From NCBI GenBank assembly GCA_019638625.1, contig JAHBTK010000003.1, positions 558,001 to 622,000 on the forward strand: 64,000 nt of DNA. The letters run 5' to 3'. This DNA is from Chitinophagaceae bacterium (GTDB lineage Bacteria; Bacteroidota; Bacteroidia; Chitinophagales; Chitinophagaceae). A model generated the notes under the pieces. It was given only the letters and a program-made list of their open reading frames with translations. It searched no databases and was not told the DNA's origin. Every line of letters starts with the position of its first letter. The stretch's first letter is position 1. Positions 18,063-26,850 of this stretch are shown in pieces. The translations under genes and the position numbers were made by a program.

Positions 18063-18196
18063 CCGGTTTATGAATTTTTATAACCATATGAGCAATAACC
18101 GGGTATTAATTCGGTAGTAAAAATACCACTAAAAGGGTATTGACTGCCCCCGTGATATTACTATCTTTGACTCGGTTTTTCATAGGATATTGGATT

Positions 18197-20182
18197 TTAA
18201 AAACGGGCTGGATTTTTATCCTTGGCCCTTTTTTTTTGCCCCAGCTTTACGGTTCCCGCAGCCGGGATCATTTCTATCAAATCCTCTGCTATCAATAGTT
18301 CCACCACTTTCCACAGCTTACTGATATTGATATCACCCGGTGAAATTACAGCCTGCAGTTCTTTGATGGTTAAACATTTATTTTCCAGTTCAGATATAAC
18401 GGAATTGTACAATGCCTGATGCTCTTCATTACTGATATTTATTTTTTGTTTTTGAAGACAATTATCACATACCCCACAGGGCTTCAACTGGTGATCATTA
18501 AAATACTGACCGATAAACAATGCCCGGCAACAGGCGGTATCCATAGCATAAGCGAGAATGGTCTCCACCTGGTTTTCCAGTACCTCTTTTCTTAACCTGT
18601 AATTATTTTCATTGATCACCAGGTCATCTGCCGGAACCCGTGCCGAAAGAAACCGTATCTGCGGTGTTTCTTTCCGGGGCTGGTACGATAATACAGCCAT
18701 AGCCTGCAGGCGGAGCAGGGTATTTTGCACTTCCGCTACCTCTTTCCGCAAAGTTTTCGCCATTGTTTTTTCACTGATGGCTACCGGCACATCCAGTATT
18801 CCCCCGTAACTGCGGAGCAGAAACCGGATATAAGGTTCCAGTAAAGGGTTGGCTGCCTCCACTTCCTGCAGGTATTCCCGGCTGCAGGTAACCATTACCG
18901 TAGACGGGTTGAAAAACTGGTCATTGTAGGTCAGTACCGACTCCTGTTCCAGCGTTTTGATAACATACATTACCTGTAAGGCAGGTACCTGAAAATTCTT
19001 TGAAAAATCTTCTATATCAAAGTCGAAAGATATGCCATCGCCCGCTCCTGCCGGCAATTGAAGATAATTTACCAGCGACTGGTAGATCTTTCTTATCTCA
19101 GTCAACGGGGGAAAGCGGTAACCGGGTATTTCTTTAAGCGCTTCCAGGTCGTCCGTCCTGTATAATAAAACCGCATATGCTTTTTGCCCGTCCCTTCCTG
19201 CCCGCCCTGCTTCCTGGTAATAGCTTTCAATACATTCAGGAATATCTGCGTGTACCACAAAACGGACATCCGGTTTATCAATACCCATTCCAAACGCGTT
19301 GGTACATACCATGATGCGCGTTTTATCTTTTATCCAGTTTTCCTGCTTTTCATTCCTGTCCTCATGACTGAGTCCGGCATGATAAAAATCCGCGCTGATT
19401 TTATTCAGTTGCAGCAAAGAGGCGATCTCAACCGTTCGCCTGCGACTGCGGCAATACACGATACCGCAGCCCGTCACCTTTTTTACAATATTCAGCAGCT
19501 TATCTATCTTAACATCCACGTTAAATGCGCTGTATGATAAGTTGGCCCTTTCGTACGATTGGCGAAACAACCGCTGACCCGAAAACTTCAGCTTGTCGCG
19601 GATATCGTCCTGTACAATAGCGGTAGCGGAAGCGGTGAGGGCCAGTACAGGCACTTCCGGCTTTTCTTCCCTGAGGTCGGCAATACGAAGATATGCCGGT
19701 CTGAAATCGTAGCCCCATTGAGAAATACAATGGGCCTCATCCACTGCGATCAGGTTCAGGGGCAATGCGGGGAGATACTCTTTAAACAGTTCCGTTTGTA
19801 ATCTTTCAGGCGATACATACAGGAACTTGCTGCCCCCGTGCCTGGCACTGTTCAGCGCGTTTCTCACTTCATTGTAATTCATGCCTGAATGAACCAGCAG
19901 CGAGGAGATGCCCTTCGCCCGCAGCTTTTCCACCTGGTCCTTCATCAGGGCGATCAGGGGCGTCACCACCAGGCATATACCTTCCTGCGCTATGGCCGGC
20001 ACCTGGAAGCAGACTGATTTCCCTCCGCCGGTAGGCATAATAGCCAGCGTATCCCGCCCCTCCAGCACCGAATGAATGATCTCTTCCTGCAACGGACGGA
20101 AGGTTGAGTACCCCCAATAAGATTTTAATATGGTATAAATATCTTCCAAAGCCTGAAAAGCAAATATCTTATGATATCGCAT
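18197..20182 (-). CDS. recQ: RecQ-family ATP-dependent DNA helicase (without HRDC domain)
   Basis: About 661 residues from the ATG at 20182; a GTG lies six codons further upstream. Superfamily 2 helicase motifs are complete: FRPLQEEII (Q/0 motif), MPTGGGKS (I), DEAHCISQWG (II), LTASAT (III), IVYCRSRR (IV) and YQEAGRAGRDG (VI). A four-Cys zinc element (CCRALF ... CGVCDNC) and a winged-helix region follow. The C-terminus is shorter than in E. coli RecQ, with no recognisable HRDC domain. It unwinds 3'-5' in recombination and repair. It is convergent with the HerA-like gene and has no close operon partner. Confidence 0.88.
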   Translation of the reverse strand: MRYHKIFAFQALEDIYTILKSYWGYSTFRPLQEEIIHSVLEGRDTLAIMPTGGGKSVCFQVPAIAQEGICLVVTPLIALMKDQVEKLRAKGISSLLVHSGMNYNEVRNALNSARHGGSKFLYVSPERLQTELFKEYLPALPLNLIAVDEAHCISQWGYDFRPAYLRIADLREEKPEVPVLALTASATAIVQDDIRDKLKFSGQRLFRQSYERANLSYSAFNVDVKIDKLLNIVKKVTGCGIVYCRSRRRTVEIASLLQLNKISADFYHAGLSHEDRNEKQENWIKDKTRIMVCTNAFGMGIDKPDVRFVVHADIPECIESYYQEAGRAGRDGQKAYAVLLYRTDDLEALKEIPGYRFPPLTEIRKIYQSLVNYLQLPAGAGDGISFDFDIEDFSKNFQVPALQVMYVIKTLEQESVLTYNDQFFNPSTVMVTCSREYLQEVEAANPLLEPYIRFLLRSYGGILDVPVAISEKTMAKTLRKEVAEVQNTLLRLQAMAVLSYQPRKETPQIRFLSARVPADDLVINENNYRLRKEVLENQVETILAYAMDTACCRALFIGQYFNDHQLKPCGVCDNCLQKQKINISNEEHQALYNSVISELENKCLTIKELQAVISPGDINISKLWKVVELLIAEDLIEMIPAAGTVKLGQKKRAKDKNPARF

Positions 20183-20363
20183 ATCCACCAACGCGATCAC
20201 AACAATTACGCTGACCGGGAGAGATTGTGAAAAATGGGTTAATTATCTCTTTTATAACAGGCAGCCTGGTAAATCCGGCTTAAAACCGCTCTACCTTACA
20301 TGCAACCGGTATTTTCCGCAAAATAATAGTACCCGGGCAGCGTTACCACTAAAACTTTTCGGT

Positions 20364-21380
20364 TTGAAAAAGCTCATCCTGTTTAAATATTTCCTGGCGC
20401 TTTCCTTTCTTTTTTGCTGCTTTTCCGCCAGCGCTCAAATGATTACAGGAGTATGGCAGGGGAGGATCAACAAACAAAAAGTAGAAGTAAAAATAGTTTT
20501 GAAGGGCGACAGCCTCGCCGGCACCGCCTATTACTATCAATCGCCCACCAGCTACAGGCGATACAGCATAAAAGGATATTTTGACGGCCCCAACAACGAA
20601 GCCGTGTGGTGGGATGATGAACTGCTGGATGAAAACCTGAGCAGGATATCCATAGCGTCGCCGGGGAAACTGGAACTGATTTCACGGGCAGACTTCGATT
20701 GCCCGGGGGTAGGTATTATGAAGCTGGACGGCACCTGCAGCAGCCGGGATGATGAAGATAAATCGAAGGGCGAAGTGCATATAAAAAAAGTAGGCGCTCC
20801 CGTGTTCAGGGATGAATGGGACCATGTGATAGAAAATTACACGGTGGGCAGTAACAACCCTCGCTATATTGACAGTATTGAGATGATAGCACGGAGAACC
20901 CCCATTGCTGCTCCGACAGAAAAAGTGCCGGAATCTTATCCTGTGGCAACAGCAAAACCTGTGGTAAAAAATGAACCTTCCCGGGAACTACCGGCTCCGT
21001 TGAAACCGCTCAGTATTGAAGAAAAATTCGTGCAACGGCATAAAGTCCCCACCTTGGAAATCCCCGTTTCAGGAGACTCCATTGAGCTGCATTTTTATGA
21101 CAATGCGGAAATAGATGGGGATTCCATTTCCCTTTTCCTGAACGACAGGCTGATTTTTGAGCATATTTTTCTCACGGATAAGCCGTTTATTGTTACACTT
21201 TCTGTTAAAGATTTGTTACCGGTCAATGAACTGGTGATGGTTGCAGAAAATCTGGGGTCCATTCCCCCCAACACTTCGTTCATGATCGCCTATGTTGCCG
21301 GAATTCGCTATGAAGCAAGGCTGGAAAGCACGGAGGGCAGCAGTGCTATGATCAGGTTCCGCAAAGATGTTCCCGAGTAA
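20364..21380 (+). CDS. Secreted hypothetical protein
   Basis: 338 residues. The reading frame starts with TTG at 20364; this start is chosen because it gives a good signal peptide (KKLILFKYFLALSFLFCCF, cleavage after SASA) and the first in-frame ATG would cut it away. The mature part has an N-terminal beta-rich domain (MITGVWQGRINKQKVEVKIV), a Pro/Glu-rich linker near residues 185-230 and a C-terminal beta domain (ISLFLNDRLIFEHIF). I recognise the domain order from Bacteroidota secreted proteins of unknown function only. No neighbour suggests a role. Confidence 0.7.
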   Translation: MKKLILFKYFLALSFLFCCFSASAQMITGVWQGRINKQKVEVKIVLKGDSLAGTAYYYQSPTSYRRYSIKGYFDGPNNEAVWWDDELLDENLSRISIASPGKLELISRADFDCPGVGIMKLDGTCSSRDDEDKSKGEVHIKKVGAPVFRDEWDHVIENYTVGSNNPRYIDSIEMIARRTPIAAPTEKVPESYPVATAKPVVKNEPSRELPAPLKPLSIEEKFVQRHKVPTLEIPVSGDSIELHFYDNAEIDGDSISLFLNDRLIFEHIFLTDKPFIVTLSVKDLLPVNELVMVAENLGSIPPNTSFMIAYVAGIRYEARLESTEGSSAMIRFRKDVPE

Positions 21381-22007
21381 GCTGTATTATCGTATAGTTA
21401 ATAACTGGAAAAATTCGGAACAACCAGGGTAACAATCTACACCGCGACCAGATATATACCTCAATACGGGATGAAGAGAATTTTTTATTCTTACAACTCC
21501 ATTTTGGCACAGTTTCTGAAAACTAGAAGAATTAGTCACAATACAAAACGAATTATATAAACTACTTCAATATTTTTTCCAGGGTTTAGGGATTAGGGAT
21601 CGAGGGGAGTATTCATACTCCCTTCTTATTTTATACGGGTTTCCCCTTATAAAATATTTTAAGAAAGGTTTTATATGAAATAGTGCGTAAATGGTATACA
21701 GTTGCTTATCATACGATTCCCATATACAACAGGACCGGGAATTTAATTTTGTTTACCACTTGTTTAACCGGGGTAAACATATCACTGTTGAAATGATCTT
21801 CGCCTGCATTTTCAAACAACACGCTTTGCAAAGAATAATGTTTAATGGTAGCCGGCGTACAACTTTTCTTTTTGAGTTATTCCACTGTTCCGGGTATTCC
21901 CTCCCGGTTTTCTGATACATGTCTGAAAGAATACACTGCTGATACTTTAAAAAGCGTCTTCATTTTGTTTTGTAAAGCCAGTAACTTGCGGACAATTATA
22001 ATCCCTG
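21381..22007. other. AT-rich intergenic region with two hairpins
   Basis: Contains a hairpin at 21605-21622 (7-bp stem gggagta/tactccc followed by a T-rich stretch) that could terminate the upstream gene. A second at 21629-21654 has an 11-bp stem with one mismatch. The short frames here lack protein-like composition or a family resemblance. I see no RNA gene. Confidence 0.5.
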
Positions 22008-23201
22008 ATGAACCAGCGACAACTTTTTCTTCAGCATGTTGCTCAAACCTCTGCCAATCCGTTGGCACTGGAAATTGTAAAGGCAGAAGCCTCGCGTTTG
22101 TGGGATGTATATGGCAATACCTATATAGACCTGATAGCAGGGATCAGTGTATGCAATATCGGGCATCGCCATCCGCGTGTGGTGGAGGCAATAAAAAAAC
22201 AGGCAGACCAATACCTGCACCTGCTGGTGTACGGAGAACTGGTAGAAACACCCCAGGTAGCCTATGCGCAATTGCTGGTGCAGCATTTACCCGCAGGGCT
22301 GAACTCCGTATATTTTACCAACTCCGGCGCCGAAGCAGTGGAAGGTGCCATGAAGTTGAGTAAGCGGGTCACCGGGCGTACGGAGATAATCGCTTTCAAC
22401 CGGTCCTACCATGGCTCCACACAGGGAGCGCTCAGCATTATCGGCGATGAATACTGGCGCAATGCCTACCGGCCGCTGCTACCCGGTATAGTGCATGCGG
22501 AATACAACGACATGAGGAGTATTGACCTGATCACCGACAAGACGGCCTGCGTGATCGCGGAAACCGTGCAGGCTGAACGGGGCATATACAAACCTTCAAC
22601 CGGATGGATGCAGGCGCTGCGGCAAAAATGTACAGCAACCGGAACCCTGCTGGTGCTGGATGAAATACAGGCAGGGTTTGGAAGGACCGGCTCCCTGTGG
22701 GCCTTCGGGCAGTACGGGATCGTACCGGATATGCTGCTGCTGGGAAAAGCATTGGGCGGCGGATTACCATTGGGTGCTTTTATCGCGGATAAAACGCTGA
22801 TGTGGCATCTTACCGATAACCCCGTACTGGGACATATTACCACCTTCGGCGGACATCCGCTCAGTTGTGCTGCCGGGCTGGCCGCCATGCAGGTACTGCT
22901 GGAGGAAGACATGACGGCGCAGGTTCACCGAAAAGAAAAACTGTTCCTGGATAACCTGCGGCATCCTTCCATAAAAGCGATCAGGTCGGCAGGGCTATTG
23001 ATCGCAATAGCGTTTGAAAGTTTTGAGATCAACAAAAAGATCATAGACCGCTGTATAGCCACCGGGGTGTTGACAGACTGGTTCCTGTTTGCCCCGCAGT
23101 GTTTGCGTATTGCTCCACCCTTGAACATCACCGATGAGGAAATAAAACAGGCTTGTTTAATAATCAATAATGCCGTAGAGGCAGTGACCAACAATAAATG
23201 A
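22008..23201 (+). CDS. Class III PLP-dependent aminotransferase (acetylornithine/ornithine aminotransferase type)
   Basis: 397 residues. Class III features in order: YIDLIAGISVCNIGHRHP near residue 37, YFTNSGAEAVEGAMKLS (phosphate-binding NSGxEA), ETVQAERGIY, VLDEIQAGFGRTG (PLP-ring Asp) and MLLLGKALGGGLPLGAF, whose Lys forms the internal aldimine. The family moves an amino group from an omega-amine such as acetylornithine or ornithine to 2-oxoglutarate. No arginine genes flank it, so the substrate is open. The stop overlaps the next start by 4 bp. Confidence 0.9.
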   Translation: MNQRQLFLQHVAQTSANPLALEIVKAEASRLWDVYGNTYIDLIAGISVCNIGHRHPRVVEAIKKQADQYLHLLVYGELVETPQVAYAQLLVQHLPAGLNSVYFTNSGAEAVEGAMKLSKRVTGRTEIIAFNRSYHGSTQGALSIIGDEYWRNAYRPLLPGIVHAEYNDMRSIDLITDKTACVIAETVQAERGIYKPSTGWMQALRQKCTATGTLLVLDEIQAGFGRTGSLWAFGQYGIVPDMLLLGKALGGGLPLGAFIADKTLMWHLTDNPVLGHITTFGGHPLSCAAGLAAMQVLLEEDMTAQVHRKEKLFLDNLRHPSIKAIRSAGLLIAIAFESFEINKKIIDRCIATGVLTDWFLFAPQCLRIAPPLNITDEEIKQACLIINNAVEAVTNNK

Positions 23202-23686
23202 AAATGGATAATAAAGAAATCATCACACAGTTTTACTCAAGTTTTCAGAAGCTTGACGCCGCCGGCATGAATGCCTGTTACAGCGAAGACATTGTCTTCA
23301 GCGACCCGGTATTTCTTATGTTAAGGGGAGACGAGGTAACCTGCATGTGGGAAATGCTCTGCAAAAACGCGAAACAGTTTTCGCTCAGCTTTTCCGATAT
23401 CGAACTGATTGATGAGGAATATGCTACCTGCAAGTGGCAGGCCAGTTATCTTTTTTCCGGAACAGGCAGAAAAGTCACCAATAATATCAAAGCCTTTATG
23501 CGTATCAAAGACGGGAAGATCATTGAACACAGTGATGCTTTCCGCCTCAGCACCTGGATCAATAAAGCCCTGGGATGGAAAGGTGTTTTATTCAGTTGGA
23601 CAGGATATATGAAAAAAGCGGTACAGACAAAAGCGAGGAGAAGCCTTTTGGCCTATATGGAGAAAAAGTATGGTCAGCAGGACTGA
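23198..23686 (+). CDS. NTF2-like (SnoaL/limonene-epoxide-hydrolase fold) protein
   Basis: 162 residues. The pattern IITQFYSSFQKLDAAGMNAC, YSEDIVFSDPVF and AFMRIKDGKIIEHSDAF is that of the SnoaL-like NTF2 fold, a cone-shaped barrel used as a small enzyme or binding protein. The start overlaps the aminotransferase stop (ATGA), implying translational coupling. A strong hairpin terminator follows. The specific function is not readable from sequence. Confidence 0.8.
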   Translation: MKMDNKEIITQFYSSFQKLDAAGMNACYSEDIVFSDPVFLMLRGDEVTCMWEMLCKNAKQFSLSFSDIELIDEEYATCKWQASYLFSGTGRKVTNNIKAFMRIKDGKIIEHSDAFRLSTWINKALGWKGVLFSWTGYMKKAVQTKARRSLLAYMEKKYGQQD

Positions 23687-23693
23687 TAAAAAA

Positions 23694-23714
23694 AGCCGGG
23701 CACGCGGCCCGGCT
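23694..23714. terminator. Bidirectional terminator between convergent genes
   Basis: A 7-bp stem agccggg/cccggct with loop at 23701-23707, preceded by a run of A and followed by a T/A-rich tail. It can serve both the rightward aminotransferase unit and the leftward thioredoxin-fold gene. Confidence 0.75.
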
Positions 23715-23733
23715 ATATAAAATAAATTTTGAT

Positions 23734-24288
23734 CTATGCCCTTTGAGACTTTTTTCTCGACTTAAGAGCGGCTTCTATCGCCACAGAAAGACCTTGCGGG
23801 GTAGCTTTTCCTTCAAAGCGTTCTCCATTGATAAAAATCGCCGGCACTTCTGTTACACCGGCATCTACTGCCTGTGCCTGGTCATCTCTTACATACCACC
23901 CAAACTTGGAGTTCATCAAATCATCCAGGAAACTCTTGGCCGTTACACCCACATCGCGGGCATAACCTTTCAGGCTGATGGTACCCAGGTTGCGCTGATG
24001 CTGCAGCAAAGTATTGTGCATTTCCCAAAATTTTCCCTCTTGGGCTGCCCCAATGGCAGCTTCGGCAGCCTTAAATGAGCGCTGGTGAATTTTAGTCATG
24101 GGAAAATGGCGAAAATTATATTTAATTTTTCCCTTATATTTTTCCAGTAACTGGTTTACTACCGCGTTATTTTTTGCTGTTTCTGAGCTCTCGTAATCCC
24201 CATATTCCACAATCAGCACCTTTGCGTCAGGGTCTCCGACGATAACTTCTTTGGGTGCAATAATTTTTTCTTCAACTTTTAGCTTCAT
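23734..24288 (-). CDS. DsbA-fold protein lacking the catalytic CxxC
   Basis: 184 residues from the ATG at 24288 (a TTG lies three codons upstream). The sequence follows DsbA/thioredoxin_4 proteins: KVLIVEYGDYES, then FRHFPMTKIHQRSFKAAEAA, then EVPAIFINGERFEG (cis-Pro loop). Where active members have CPYC after the DY(E/Q), this one has SSET, and no other cysteine is placed to replace it. There is no signal peptide, so it is probably cytoplasmic. It may be a redox-inactive chaperone-like or binding protein. Family assignment is strong; activity as an oxidoreductase is unlikely. Confidence 0.85.
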   Translation of the reverse strand: MKLKVEEKIIAPKEVIVGDPDAKVLIVEYGDYESSETAKNNAVVNQLLEKYKGKIKYNFRHFPMTKIHQRSFKAAEAAIGAAQEGKFWEMHNTLLQHQRNLGTISLKGYARDVGVTAKSFLDDLMNSKFGWYVRDDQAQAVDAGVTEVPAIFINGERFEGKATPQGLSVAIEAALKSRKKSQRA

Positions 24289-24498
24289 AGTCCTCAACTT
24301 TTACACTCGTATTGTCAAATCCAGTGCCATATACGGAAATTATGGGCAATTGCTGCCCCATCAGCTCATATTAACATAAAATAGGTTGAAAATCAATAAT
24401 TAGCCGCCTAAAACGTTAAATGACATATTGTCCCTATCCTTATACCCCATTGTGCCAAAAAACTGTTAGGTTTGGCGTTAAATATTTAAATAAACGTA

Positions 24499-25239
24499 AT
24501 GTCTAAAGCAACGCAGTCGGAAATTAAGTTTTTAGAAGGTCCCCAATCCCGATGGGAAGAATTTAAATTTACGCTTAAAGTGGTAAGAGAGTTTATCCGG
24601 GGATTCCGGGCATTACATTTTGCGGGCCCTTGTGTTACTATTTTTGGCTCTGCCCGGTTTAAGGAAGATCACGAATACTACATATTGACCCGGGAACTGG
24701 CAGGCGAAATTGCAAAACTGGGATTTACCATCATGACGGGGGGTGGCCCGGGTATAATGGAAGCGGCCAACAGGGGAGCAAAAGATGTAGGGGGCAAATC
24801 GGTAGGCTGTAATATAATTTTACCTTTTGAGCAATCTGCCAATCCTTACCTGGACCGTTGGGTAAACATCAAATACTTTTTTGTACGCAAAACATTACTT
24901 GCCAAATACTCCTATGCATTCGTGGTAATGCCCGGCGGTTTCGGCACACTCGATGAATTTTTTGAAGCATTGACTTTAGTGCAGACCCGGGTGGTGAAAT
25001 CTTTTCCGATCATCCTTTTCTGCAAAGATTTTCATAAAAAACTAATGGAGTATATAGAGCACCTGGAGACAGCAGGAACCATATCACCCGAAGATATACA
25101 TTTGATCCTGTATACAGATTCCATTGAAGAAGCGATAGACCATCTGAAGGTAAACAGCATAGAACAATTCGGATTGAAATATGCCGCTCCCAGGCCGAGC
25201 GGCTGGTTGTTTGAGCGACGGCTTTTCAGGTATAAATAA
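24499..25239 (+). CDS. LOG family protein (TIGR00730-type, nucleotide phosphoribohydrolase)
   Basis: 246 residues. Carries both LOG hallmarks: MTGGGPGIMEAANRGA near residue 80 and MPGGFGTLDEFFEALT near residue 150 (PGGxGTxxE, active-site region). LOG proteins split the N-glycosidic bond of nucleoside 5'-monophosphates, and those acting on cytokinin nucleotides gave the family its name. Bacterial members are general nucleotide phosphoribohydrolases. Cytoplasmic. It precedes the cyanophycinase gene in the same direction by 55 bp. Confidence 0.9.
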   Translation: MSKATQSEIKFLEGPQSRWEEFKFTLKVVREFIRGFRALHFAGPCVTIFGSARFKEDHEYYILTRELAGEIAKLGFTIMTGGGPGIMEAANRGAKDVGGKSVGCNIILPFEQSANPYLDRWVNIKYFFVRKTLLAKYSYAFVVMPGGFGTLDEFFEALTLVQTRVVKSFPIILFCKDFHKKLMEYIEHLETAGTISPEDIHLILYTDSIEEAIDHLKVNSIEQFGLKYAAPRPSGWLFERRLFRYK

Positions 25240-25294
25240 ACGGGGCTTCTTTTATAATTACTTTATTTTGTACCGGAACAATAAAACCGGGAAA

Positions 25295-26302
25295 ATGATT
25301 AATAAAACATTTCTGCTGATCCTGTTGGTTGCCGGCATCTTTTACTCAGCTGTTTCCCAGGTACCCGGATCGTTGGGGATAAAGGGCGACCCCGCAGATG
25401 TATCTACCCCTACGCAGGGCGCGGTGGCGCTTGTGGGTGGAGGTGGCGTTCCCGCATCCGTATTTGAATGGATGATTAAAAAGAGTGGCGGCGGCGATGT
25501 GGTGGTGCTGACGGCATCTGCAAGCAATGTGTATAATGATCTCATTTTTGATATTGGTGGCGTAAATTCAGTGGAAACGCTGAATATTACTTCGCGTGAG
25601 CTGGCTGACAACGATTCTGTAGCCGGGGTAGTAAGGAATGCGGAAATGTTGTTTATCGGGGGAGGCGACCAGTCCCGCTACATGAACAACTGGCGGAATA
25701 CAAAGCTGAACGATGCGATCAACTACCTGATGAATGTAAAAAAAGTGCCGGTGGGTGGAACAAGCGCCGGATGCGCCATCCTTACCGGCTTTTACTTTAG
25801 TGGGGAAAATGGCAGCGCGGTATCGGATACGGTATTAAAAAATCCGTTTCATGCCCGGGTTACCCTTTACAACAACGACTTTCTTCATCCTCCATTTTTA
25901 GGGAACGCCGTCAGCGATCAGCATTATACCGCACGCAAAAGAGAAGGCAGGCATGCAGTATTCATCGCCAGGATTATACACGACTATGGTATCTATCCTC
26001 TTGGAGTAGCCCCCGATGAAAAGACCGCCGTATGCGTGAATGAAGACGGGATGGCTATAGTTATCGGGGAAGGCGCCGCCTATTTCATAAAACCAACAGG
26101 CGCCCCCGAAAACCTGCAAAGGGAAAAACCATTACAATGGAAACGTAAGCGAAAAGCGCTGCGTGTGTACGAGGTGAAAGGTACATTGCAGGGTAACGGC
26201 AGCGTGTCCGTTAAAGATTTTAATGCCCCTAATGCTGACGGAGGGAACTGGCAGCGATGGTGGATCGATAAAGGAGTTTTACATAAAGAAGCTGATAAGT
26301 GA
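25295..26302 (+). CDS. Secreted cyanophycinase-like peptidase (family S51)
   Basis: 335 residues from the ATG at 25295, chosen because it begins a signal peptide (INKTFLLILLVAGIFYSAVS). The family S51 nucleophile elbow GGTSAGCAIL holds the catalytic Ser, with AVALVGGGG near the N-terminus and MLFIGGGDQSRY before it. Cyanophycinase hydrolyses the Asp-Arg polymer cyanophycin to dipeptides; secreted members allow use of polymer from other bacteria. No cyanophycin synthetase is in the window. The reading frame stays open upstream of the ATG but lacks a signal peptide there. Confidence 0.85.
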   Translation: MINKTFLLILLVAGIFYSAVSQVPGSLGIKGDPADVSTPTQGAVALVGGGGVPASVFEWMIKKSGGGDVVVLTASASNVYNDLIFDIGGVNSVETLNITSRELADNDSVAGVVRNAEMLFIGGGDQSRYMNNWRNTKLNDAINYLMNVKKVPVGGTSAGCAILTGFYFSGENGSAVSDTVLKNPFHARVTLYNNDFLHPPFLGNAVSDQHYTARKREGRHAVFIARIIHDYGIYPLGVAPDEKTAVCVNEDGMAIVIGEGAAYFIKPTGAPENLQREKPLQWKRKRKALRVYEVKGTLQGNGSVSVKDFNAPNADGGNWQRWWIDKGVLHKEADK

Positions 26303-26306
26303 TCAT

Positions 26307-26759
26307 ATGAAAGTAGTAATACAACGGGTGTCTTCTGCATCCGTAACCGTAGACAGTCAGGTAACAGGATCTATCGATAAAGGGTTGCTGGTTTTGCTGG
26401 GAATAGAAGATGCTGATACAGATGATGATATTACCTGGCTGAGCAATAAAATAGCGAACCTTCGTATTTTTGATGATACCAATGGTGTAATGAACCTGTC
26501 GGTAAAAGATATACAGGGCAATATTTTACTTGTCAGTCAGTTTACTTTACATGCCTCCACCAAGAAAGGGAACCGCCCATCCTATATTCGTGCCAGCAAG
26601 GGGGAAACCGCTATTCCCCTTTATGAAAAAATGATTGAGAGGCTGAGCGGGGAATTGGGCAACAGCATTCAGGCAGGAGTGTTTGGCGCCGACATGAAAG
26701 TGGCGCTTGTAAACGACGGACCGGTAACGATAGTAATTGATTCAAAGAACAGGGAATAA
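26307..26759 (+). CDS. dtd: D-aminoacyl-tRNA deacylase
   Basis: 150 residues, the usual size. The two active-site motifs are present: SQFTLHAS near residue 78 and NDGPVTIVI near residue 137 (the cross-dimer Gly-cis-Pro motif). Dtd removes D-amino acids, and mischarged Gly, from tRNA in the cytoplasm. The start MKVVIQRVSSASVTV is the classic N-terminus, and lies 4 bp after the cyanophycinase stop. It is followed by the MoxR operon after 91 bp. Confidence 0.95.
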   Translation: MKVVIQRVSSASVTVDSQVTGSIDKGLLVLLGIEDADTDDDITWLSNKIANLRIFDDTNGVMNLSVKDIQGNILLVSQFTLHASTKKGNRPSYIRASKGETAIPLYEKMIERLSGELGNSIQAGVFGADMKVALVNDGPVTIVIDSKNRE

Positions 26760-26850
26760 CCGCCGGTAATTTTTTGGCAAAGGCTTTGCAAGTTCTGGTG
26801 TATTATTGCCATCGAAAACATTATCCATAGCAAAACTACGCAACCCGTAT

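Noticed and set aside
21505..21521. tggcac followed by ctgaaa, similar to a sigma-54 promoter
   Set aside because: The -24 half fits but the -12 GC is missing, and the nearest gene starts about 490 bases away.
21691..22363. Two plus-strand frames before and over the aminotransferase start
   Set aside because: Low-quality translations; the second lies mostly in another frame of the clear class III aminotransferase.
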